From NCBI GenBank assembly GCA_903904545.1, contig CAIVDB010000120.1, forward strand, positions 1-33,959: a stretch of 33,959 nt of DNA. Direction: 5' to 3'. The DNA is from an uncultured bacterium. Its GTDB lineage: Bacteria; Patescibacteria; JAEDAM01; Absconditabacterales; Absconditicoccaceae. The notes beneath the pieces were generated by a model. That model saw only the letters and a list, made by a program, of their open reading frames with translations, was not told the DNA's origin and did no database searches. Positions 27,011-33,959 of the stretch are shown here, in pieces (position 1 is the stretch's first letter; each line of letters begins with the position of its first letter). The position numbers were made by a program, and so were the translations under genes.

Positions 27011-28715
27011 GTTGTTATGAAAGAGATCATTGGTTAGTAAACTTCTCATTGTGATACTGGGGATACTTTTTTGATCCTTATGAATACATACCTATGCTGC
27101 AAATTGTACCCAATGGGCAGGAGGAATTATTGCTGATGGGCAGAGTGTCTATGGATATTCTACCGTTCTTTGGGCAACTACATGACAAAATTATACTGAT
27201 TGTACTCCCTTTAGTGGAAAACTCACCTGTATCAATGGTATAATCAATGGAAATCCTTCTGTCTTCAAATATACACTCAATCAATGTCAATCGGGTACCC
27301 CAAAATCTTGTACGCTTGCAGGATTCCCCAATTTCTCGCATGGAATTAGCAAGATTGCTTATTTAGCTACAGGAGCAAAGTATCCTAAAGCATGTACTGA
27401 CATCCAGACCACGCTCAAATGTGTCAATGGGAATATCAATGGGAACTATCAAACCTATGTTTTCCCCAATTGCACTTCGCTCAATCAACTTGTCCCTGGG
27501 ATAGATATTAGTCTAGAATGAACCCTCAATCAAGAGGCACAGGGGGCGCTGATGAGTCAATGAAGTAGTCCGCTTCTTGCCCTTTCACTCAAGAATAAAT
27601 GAAATCAGATAGTAAGTACAAGTGCTCCTGCTTGATTTGTTATATGTCAATGGAAAGAAAAATCATTGCCTTTGTATACTTCCCCTGCCTTACAATGATT
27701 AGTGATCAATCCTGGCACCAAAATAGCACTCAATATAAAACTCTCGTCTCTCTTTACTCAAAGTCTAGGCAGTAAAACCGTTGTTTGTACTATCAATACC
27801 AGTAATGCTGGGATTAGCGATCAATCAGCAGTGAATAATATCTGGTCAGGAACATTTGAAATAGTTACTAGTAGTAGGTTTGATATTGCTATGGAACAAA
27901 GTTTAGGTGCCCTCAAGAAAAACTTAGAAGCTCCTGAGGCACTCGCTTGAGCAGAATGAGTCAAAAGTTTTCTTTTCAATAGACTTATTGGAATCGTTTT
28001 ACCCCTTGTAGTGGCTATCGGTATCCTTCTTGCACTCCTAGGATTTTACAAGATTATGTTTTCTAGTGACGACAAGGCAATAGGAGAAGGAACAAACTTT
28101 ATCATCTATGGGGTCATAGGGATTATTTTGATTGTAAGTGCAAAATATATAGGAACCAGTCTTGTGAGTATTCTTACTCCAGGGAATGGCGATATTCAAT
28201 GATGGAAAATTGCGCAAGATCTTTACGACAAGATAGCGTTCCCTTTCATCAAATTTGCAATGTATCTTGTCTTGGGTGCGATGTTTATTATCTTACTTTC
28301 TCGTGTAATTAGCTTCCTCTTTGGTAGTGATGCTGATGCGAAGAAAAAAGCAGGGACCTTGATTGGATGGAATATCATTAGTATGTTCGTCATCATAGGA
28401 GCCAAACAAATCATTGAAGCCGTCTATGGGAAACAAGCAGATGTTGCTAAATCTATTTCTAATCTTGGAGAAATAGGATCATGAGTCTTAGCAGACAAAA
28501 ACATTCCCCTTCTCTATCATATCGTCAATCGAGTCCTAGGACTCACTTCTCTTATCCTTCTTATTTTGATTATCGTGCAAACACTACAACTCCTTTTGAA
28601 ACCAAGCGATGAGAAACAAATGACCTCGGTCAAAAACACGCTCCTGTATATGATTATCTGACTTCTCGTCATCTGAGCAGGATACTTGATTGTTAATTTT
28701 CTTGTAATAAATTAG
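27003..28715 (+). CDS. Cys-rich ectodomain fused to three VirB2/TrbC-like TM pairs
   Basis: This 570-residue protein overlaps the upstream gene by 8 nt and is read through many UGA-Gly codons to TAG. A signal peptide (about 1-33) is followed by an exported domain with two Cys modules: C67-x8-C76-x18-C95 (INGIING) and C131-x8-C140-x16-C157 (VNGNING). Further Cys occur at CQSG, CTLAG, CQW and CTIN. From residue 320 come three TM pairs, each two helices joined by a short charged loop: FSSDDKAIGEG, FGSDADAKKKAG and LKPSDEKQMTSVK. That is the VirB2/TrbC pilin layout in triplicate, as in the gene at 180-1121. It is likely a membrane-anchored surface component of a VirB4-powered system; the role is inferred. 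Confidence 0.7.
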
Positions 28716-28992
28716 ATGGAAGAGCTTAGAACCGAGCGAAGCGATCCCCATCTTTAGCGAGGTTAGAGCTTAGATGTTAGGTTGGAGAATCGTCAAAAAT
28801 TGACCAAAGTGGAACAAAGTTGAACAAAATCGTACAGGGATTATTTTCCTCCGAATTCCAAATAAACAAATTTCCAATACACCAATATACCAACAACCAA
28901 CAAACCGATTCCTGTCCATTTTTTCCGTTTGCATTTTCTTGGCAAATCTATATCTTTGTGAGACACATTGTTTATCTTTTTTCTTTGTACAC
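28716..28992. repeat. Spacer with 10-bp tandem repeats
   Basis: No gene. gagcttagaaccgagcgaag-type phrases, four 10-bp units at 28800-28839, and caatacaccaatataccaac phrases shared with 31383-31420. Confidence 0.7.
28800..28839 (+). repeat. 10-bp tandem repeat (ttgaacaaaa type)
   Basis: Four head-to-tail 10-mers: ttgaccaaag, tggaacaaag, ttgaacaaaa, tcgtacaggg. Related units occur at 31342-31371. Confidence 0.8.
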
Positions 28993-29223
28993 ATGCGTAT
29001 TGTTCTTATTGTATTGATGATAGTAGCGGGAATTATTTTCGTAGGATCTGTTCTCTTGATGTCTCCCAAAGGAGGAATTGGTCTTGGGATAGGAGGTCTT
29101 TCTGGAGGAAATGAGTATGGAAGCAAAAAGTCATTAGAAACTAAACTCAAAAAAGTTGCAGTCATTTCTGTTGCTATTTTTGTTCTTATCGCACTTATTT
29201 TACCTTATACCCTACGCGGGTAA
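28993..29223 (+). CDS. secG: Preprotein translocase subunit SecG
   Basis: This 76-residue subunit of the SecYEG protein-conducting channel assists SecA-driven export. It has two TM helices (IVLIVLMIVAGIIFVGSVLLM and VAVISVAIFVLIALILPYTL) separated by a Gly-rich cytoplasmic loop (SPKGGIGLGIGGLSGGNEYG), the normal SecG layout and length. There is no UGA codon among its many glycines. A TTG at 28939 in frame would add 18 residues without SecG likeness, so ATG 28993 is chosen. The anchored solute-binding protein starts 3 nt after the stop. Confidence 0.88.
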   Translation: MRIVLIVLMIVAGIIFVGSVLLMSPKGGIGLGIGGLSGGNEYGSKKSLETKLKKVAVISVAIFVLIALILPYTLRG

Positions 29224-29226
29224 GCC

Positions 29227-31233
29227 ATGTTATTACCTACACAAAAAACTGTCAAAAGGGCGCTTAGATATATATTTTTTGTCGCCCTCTTATCTTGGAT
29301 TTTGATCGGTATCTATGTGGGATACCAATATGTTTGGTTTTCTTCTCAATCACTTGGTAGTAAGTGAGGAACCTTCGTAGAAGGGATTTTCAATAAGACC
29401 TCATACCTTCCTTATCTGGGAAATGAATATCAGAGTCTTTTTTATCAAGGACTTCTTTTTGATAGTTGTTTACGTTTTGTTGGAGATACTCAAAATGAGG
29501 ACTTGTGTACTGTGACGACGACAGATCACCAGACCTACACCATTTCTCTCAAAAAATGAGCGATTTGGTCAGATGGGACTCCCGTTTCTATCGATGATAT
29601 CTTCTTTACCTATGATGAGATTATTCGTAATAATAAATGGAATCTCAATGCCTTGGATAGTTATAAAGATCTTATTATTTCCAAAAATCCTGATGCAACG
29701 GTTAAGGTTAGCTTTGATGCACCTGCTAAAGAGCATATTCTTTTCTTCGGAAATTATATTCTTCCCCAGCATATTCTCAAAGATTATGATCTTGCCTCCT
29801 ATAAATCTGTATTTTGAACCAGACCTGTATATACAAACTGTGCAAACGTTGTAGGCGACTCCAAAGATCCTTACAGTCTGATTTTTAACCTAGCTAACTG
29901 TCCTGATACAAATCTCAATTTCTATCAGATCAAAAATACACTCTCGTTCGACAACCTAAGACTTTCTGTCGTGTGAGGAGGAGAATCATTGGTAGATGCT
30001 TATGTAGGGGTACAAAACCTTCCTGGATATCAAATACAACAACTGATGACGAACAAATTAGTCACTGTCTTTTTCAATACTCGCTCTGATAAACTCCGTG
30101 TAAGAACGAGAAGATGACTTGGAGGCTTGATCAAGCATAATTTCTACAGTACAGGATATGAATTATTTATGAAAAAAAATACTGACTGACTTTTCGATGT
30201 ATTCCAATCTACAGGAGCAAATATTCAAGACCTTATCAACCGCGATTACTCTGAAGGAGACCTTACTACTTCAGATCTCCTTGATATCAATATTCCAGTT
30301 CTTCCTTCTACACTCTCTCTTCAGTGACCTAATCAGAAATTGAGTTTCTTTGTGGATTCAGGAGCTACGATTCCTCTCACTTTCTCCTTTGCTCATGCTT
30401 ATGATAAAACTTCTTTAGAATATAAAGGAAAATCTTTTCCGCTCAACTACTCAGCAAAAACAAAGACTGCAAATTATATCATTGGGTCTTCTACCAATAA
30501 TCGAAGTACATGAGTCAATAAATATCTCATCTATGGATATATAAAGAAACAAAAGCAGCTTGTTGCCTCATTGGATATTTATAATATGATCAAACCACAA
30601 GAATCACAGATACTTCAAGACATCGCGACTCCCCTTTCTTGATCTCAAACTACAGGTGGGCAACAAAAGATCCAACTGAGAGTATTGTATTATGATTCTC
30701 CTTTGTACAACTTTGTTGTTGAGAGAATGAAAAATATCTTCAAACAAGCAGAGGTGATTGACAATTTCACTTTCGAAAAAATCACAACTCCTGAAGAATT
30801 ACAGGGAAGACTCTTGGCTGGTGATTATGATGTCCTTGTCAGTGTAGTAGACATGGGAGAGAAAAAAGATTTCACCAAACTTTTTGGTACAGACAAATCA
30901 CAGCTCAATCCTTCTCAATATCAAAATCAAAGAATGAGTGATCTTCTCAAAGACTATCTTCTTGAACAAGGCAAGAGACAACTCACTGAAATCAATAGCA
31001 TCTATTCTAAGGATATGCCTTTTGTTATCTTAGGAAACGTCTATAGTAAACTCAATATCAAACCTATGATTATTGAAAAACTTTTTGGCACAGGCACGGT
31101 GAATTTACAGGAAGCGACTCGAAGAAATACTATCTATTCTAAACTAAAATTGGTAACAGCATTACATATCGATGGAAAAAAAGTCCGAAGTACTAGCAAT
31201 TTTATTAAGTTTCTGAAGAATAGCTTGAAGTAG
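29227..31233 (+). CDS. TM-anchored family 5 extracellular solute-binding protein
   Basis: This 668-residue protein resembles the peptide/nickel-binding proteins of ABC importers (OppA/DppA family). The family signature is clear at about residues 100-125: YTISLKKGAIWSDGTPVSID followed by DIFFTYDEI. It is anchored by an N-terminal TM helix (residues 15-35) rather than a lipid. The ligand-contact lobe is divergent, and one C-terminal lobe ends KLVTALHIDGKKV. Many UGA-Gly codons join the frame to TAG. No ABC permease or ATPase gene is nearby. It directly follows secG, separated by 3 nt. The ligand is likely a peptide but cannot be told from sequence. Confidence 0.85.
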
Positions 31234-31302
31234 ATGGGAGAGCTTAGAGCTTAGAACTTAGAGCTTAGACTAATTCCAAACAAACAAATTCCCGATTCCC
31301 AA

Positions 31303-31323
31303 CCCGCCTGCCGGTAGGCAGGG
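31303..31323. repeat. Palindrome cccgcctgccggtaggcaggg
   Basis: This is one of three copies in the window (others at 139-159 and 23600-23621). Each is preceded by a gattcccaac-like or gagtcccaac phrase. Confidence 0.85.
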
Positions 31324-31341
31324 AAAGCTTCGCGAGGAAAA

Positions 31342-31371
31342 TTGTACAAAATCGTACAAAGTTGTACAAAA
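31342..31371 (+). repeat. 10-bp tandem repeat (ttgtacaaaa type)
   Basis: Three head-to-tail 10-mers: ttgtacaaaa, tcgtacaaag, ttgtacaaaa. Related to 28800-28839, which lies in a similar position downstream of another coding block. Confidence 0.85.
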
Positions 31372-31464
31372 TAGTTTATCTCTAAATTCCTAATTACCAA
31401 TATACCAATAACCAATACACTAGTTCTCTATTCCCAATTCTTAATTCTTAATTCTCAATTCCCT

Positions 31465-32100
31465 ATGCCCCTCTTTGATATTATCCAATTAGCCATCATC
31501 CTGGCTGTCTCTATAGGAATGCACGAATATGCTCATGCCTATGTTTCCTATCGCCTAGGAGATCCAACACCAAAAATCCAAGGAAGACTTACCCCCAATC
31601 CCTTAAAACATATTGATCCTATTTGATTTTTGATGATTTTTCTGATTCACTTCTGACGAGGAAAGCCCGTACAGGTCAATCCTATGTATTATAGAAATCC
31701 TCTCCAATGAGAGCTTATAGTTTCCCTTGCTGGCCCTGCAACCAATTTTATTCTTGCTCTTGTAGGTATTATTGTCATCCTTAGTTATTCAAAAATAATG
31801 GGAATCCCTTTTACCGATATCTTTCTCAACAATCTTGATCTGATGAATATGTTTTGGATCCAATTTAGTTTCATCAATATTGCATTAGCTATTTTCAATC
31901 TTATCCCTATTTATCCCTTGGATGGATACAGATTTATCAAAATTACCTGGAAATCTTTGTCTGACCGTATGGAGGCATATCCTTTGTATTCTATGGTTGG
32001 ACTTATCGTGATATTATATCTAGGAAGCTGAGTCATAGGTTCGGTTGCAAATTTTCTTTTTAACGTTTTCTTTACTCTTCTTGGACAGCTCTTCTATTAG
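31465..32100 (+). CDS. Site-2 protease-family intramembrane metalloprotease (M50)
   Basis: This 211-residue membrane metalloprotease cuts within TM segments. The zinc site is HEYAH (H20, E21, H24) in the first TM helix and NLIPIYPLDGYR (zinc-binding Asp153) in a later one. The NPMYYRNPLQGELIV stretch and SLAGPATNFIL are family hallmarks. It has five to six TM helices and no PDZ or CBS domain, so it belongs to the short M50B-like group. UGA encodes Gly in the DPIGFLM, HFGRGKP and LQGEL segments. No anti-sigma factor or other obvious substrate is adjacent. Confidence 0.9.
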
Positions 32101-32204
32101 CTAATAACTAAAAACTAATAGTGAAAAACAGAGAAGCTTCTATTTTTTACACTGTTAGATATTCACTGTTAGATATTCACTTTTAGTTATTCACTCCCCT
32201 TCCC

Positions 32205-33275
32205 ATGTTAGATAAATTACTTCCAATAGAAAAAAGATACGAAGACCTGAGAGAGCAATCTATGGATCCCACAATTATTTCTGATCAACAACAATCTGTA
32301 GCGATCAGCAGAGAACTTTCTTCACTCCAAGATATCTATGATCTTATCCAAGAATATAAAGTTGCTACGCAGCAAGTCGATGATGCTAAGGGAATGATTA
32401 CCAGCGAAACTGATGCCGACATGCTCGATATGGCCAAAGAAGAACTCAAATCTGGAGAAGAAACTTTGGAGGTCCTTGACCAAAAGATCAAGATTGCGCT
32501 TCTGCCAAGAGATCCTAATGATGAGAAGAACATCTTCTTAGAGATCAGACCAGCCGCAGGTGGCGATGAAGCATGACTGTTTGGCGCAGAACTCCTCAGA
32601 ATGTACCTAGGATATGCGGCCAAGAAAGGATGGAAAAATGAAATAGTAGAAGAACAACTCTCTGATATCGGGGGAGTAAAATTTGCTATGGTCAAAATTT
32701 CTGGACAAAAAGTCTATTCTTTCATGAAATTTGAAAGTGGAGTCCATAGAGTCCAGAGAATCCCTGCTACGGAATCACAAGGAAGAGTCCATACTTCTAC
32801 CGTGACTGTAGCAATTATGCCTGAAGTGGAAGATATTGATTTCAAAATAGATCCCAAAGGCGTGGAGATGGATACCTACGCTGCCTCTAGTAGTGGAGGC
32901 CAGAACGCGAACAAAAACCAGACCTGAGTCAGACTCCGTCATCTTCCTACAGGAATGATTGTAACGATAGGAGATTCTAAGTCACAAATCCAAAACAAAG
33001 AAAAAGCCTGGACCGTGCTCAAAGCCAGACTCTATCAGATAGAACTTGATAAAAAACAAGCAGCAGAAAAGAGTATTAGAGGTGACCAGATCGGAAGCGG
33101 AGATAGATCAGAAAAGATTAGGACTTATAATTTTCCTCAGGACAGAATTACTGATCACCGTATTCACCAGTCGTGGTCTAATCTTCCTGTCTTTATGATG
33201 GGTGATATCGATGATATGATCCAAGCATTAGTGGTAGAAAATCAGACGAGATTATTGGAAGAAAGTATGAAGTAG
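32205..33275 (+). CDS. prfA: Peptide chain release factor 1
   Basis: This 356-residue factor ends translation at UAA and UAG. The codon-reading motif PxT is PAT (residues 187-189) inside [18 protein letters not shown], which identifies RF1 rather than RF2 (SPF). The catalytic GGQ is at 231-233 in a variant loop: [12 protein letters not shown] rather than the usual SSGAGGQHVN. Late RF1 motifs [15 protein letters not shown] and DRITDHRI are present. Two UGA codons encode Gly in this gene (GDEAGLFGAE and KNQTGVRLRH), so the factor cannot itself recognise UGA. It ends at TAG. No RF2 gene is in the window. Confidence 0.96.
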
Positions 33276-33335
33276 ATTTTGGAATTCGGAATTGGTTTAT
33301 TCGGGATTCTCAATCCTCAACTATTCACTATTCAC
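33276..33335. repeat. Spacer repeats (ggaattggtttattc family)
   Basis: ggaattcggaattggttta, then caatcctcaactattcacta. Same family as 5785-5862 and 25886-25925. Confidence 0.65.
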
Positions 33336-33355
33336 TTTATTTTTAGTACTATTGT

Positions 33356-33736
33356 ATGAAAAGTGCAGTCAAAATCATACTTACCAACACAGAAAACAAA
33401 GTTCTTCTCCAATTGAGAGATAAGGATCACTCCCATACGGGTTGTTGGAGTTTGTTTGGATGACATATTGATGGAGATGAAACTCCCGAGGAAGCTTTGC
33501 TTCGTGAAGTCAAAGAGGAAATTAATTATACGATAAAGAAATATGAATTCATCAAGGAGGTATATGTTGAAGAGTTTGGGCAAGTATATTTTTTCCATGG
33601 AACAATTGATGTTTGACTCGATCAGCTTACTTTGTTAGAATGAGATGATTTTAGATTTTTTGCCTATGAGGAATTGGCGGCGTTACAACTCAGCCCGACG
33701 TCATGAAAGATAGTAACTGAATATTTTGAAAATTAA
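33356..33736 (+). CDS. Nudix hydrolase
   Basis: This 126-residue single-domain enzyme of the Nudix family hydrolyses nucleoside diphosphate-linked compounds. The Nudix box reads from Gly36: GHIDGDE, then TPEEALL, then REVKEEINY, fitting G-x5-E-x7-R-E-U-x-E-E. Gly36 is a UGA codon. The final box Gly is replaced by Asn57. The conserved strand before the box is GCWSLFGG. Three or more further UGA-Gly codons lie downstream and the gene ends at TAA. It is short compared with most Nudix proteins (140-180) but complete. The substrate is not predictable. Confidence 0.9.
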
Positions 33737-33744
33737 ACGAAACT

Positions 33745-33800
33745 ACTGGAAGAGAGTATGAAATAGCTTTTAGTTTCTAGTTTTTAGTTCTTAGTTCTCT
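33745..33800. repeat. Short-period spacer repeat before def
   Basis: The phrases tagcttttagtttctagttt and ttagttcttagttctcttgt lie directly upstream of the deformylase ATG. Confidence 0.5.
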
Positions 33801-33804
33801 TGTG

Positions 33805-33959
33805 ATGATTATTGAGGATATTATCCAGATAGGGAATCCCCTACTCACTAAGAAAGCTCTCAGGGTGAAGGATTTTTCTTCTCCCAAAATAAAACAAACG
33901 ATCACTAATCTCATCGATACTATGAGGGCGAGTAATCTTATTTGAATCGCTGCTCCGCA
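33805..33959 (+). CDS. def: Peptide deformylase, N-terminal part
   Basis: The first 51 codons of a gene cut by the window end. Peptide deformylase removes the formyl group from new proteins. The start IIQIGNPLLTKKALRVKDFS matches the family N-terminus, and LIDTMRASNLIGIAAP carries motif I (GxGxAAPQ with the first Gly as Gly-Ile-Ala-Ala-Pro). That Gly is a UGA codon. The zinc-binding EGCLS and HExxH motifs would lie beyond the window. Confidence 0.9.

Larger units (their letters stand above)
31234..31464. repeat. Spacer repeats before the site-2 protease gene
   Basis: gagcttagagcttagaac phrases; a cctgccggtaggcagg palindrome at 31303-31323; three 10-bp units; then caatataccaataaccaat and cttaattcttaattctcaat phrases up to the ATG. 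Confidence 0.75.

Noticed and set aside
28939..28992. Upstream TTG extension of secG
   Set aside because: The extra residues (ANLYLCETHCLSFFF) do not resemble SecG, and the normal family length starts at ATG 28993.
1..33959. UGA as tryptophan (code 4)
   Set aside because: UGA falls at invariant Gly positions in RNase HII, CspA, MutS, Nudix and deformylase, while conserved Trp are encoded by TGG.

Overview
The window is a stretch of a bacterial chromosome that reads UGA as glycine (genetic code 25). The sign is consistent: with UGA as stop almost every gene breaks into pieces, and with UGA as Gly the pieces join in one frame, the Gly falls on family-invariant glycines (RNase HII IDEAGRGPLAGPV, the MutS Walker A glycine, the Nudix-box glycine, deformylase GIAAP), and every complete gene ends in TAA or TAG. 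This points to Candidatus Gracilibacteria or Absconditabacteria (SR1), the candidate-phylum bacteria known for this code. The low GC and the paucity of Shine-Dalgarno sites fit, but I cannot choose between the two lineages from this window. I count 32 complete genes and one partial gene.

Layout. 180-3281 (minus): envelope and secretion genes, namely a triple TM-pair pilin-like protein, a single pilin-like protein, a VWA protein and a PrgI-like protein. 3451-5007 (plus): an internally repeated unknown protein and a cold-shock protein. 5110-8069 (minus): RNase HII, an unknown protein and a PilB/GspE ATPase. 8606-12641 (plus): mutS, an unknown protein and a MazG-like pyrophosphohydrolase. 12693-13900 (minus): an RsuA/RluB pseudouridine synthase and a small lipoprotein. 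14132-18830 (plus): a large anchored unknown protein, a DEDDy exonuclease, a methyltransferase and a lipoprotein. 18898-20101 (minus): an unknown protein and a SpoU methyltransferase. 20328-21365 (plus): Dus. 21433-22207 (minus): two small unknown proteins. 22333-33959 (plus): a PriA remnant, VirB4, a polytopic membrane protein, a Cys-rich triple TM-pair protein, SecG, an anchored family 5 solute-binding protein, a site-2 protease, release factor 1, a Nudix hydrolase and the start of peptide deformylase.

How the genes fit together. Two separate loci (180-3281 and 23804-28715) carry parts resembling a reduced type IV secretion or conjugation-like apparatus: VirB4, PrgI and VirB2/TrbC-like TM pairs, the latter fused three in a row, once behind a cysteine-rich ectodomain. 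The rest is mostly DNA/RNA housekeeping and protein export. Release factor 1 is present with its UAA/UAG-reading PAT motif, as expected when UGA is a sense codon.

Noncoding DNA. Spacers are filled with short-period AT-rich repeats, palindromic hairpins and 10-bp tandem repeats. Similar repeat sequence lies in frame inside mutS. Eleven promoter candidates all have a 16-bp spacer between the -35 and -10 boxes. No tRNA, rRNA, CRISPR or insertion sequence was recognised.
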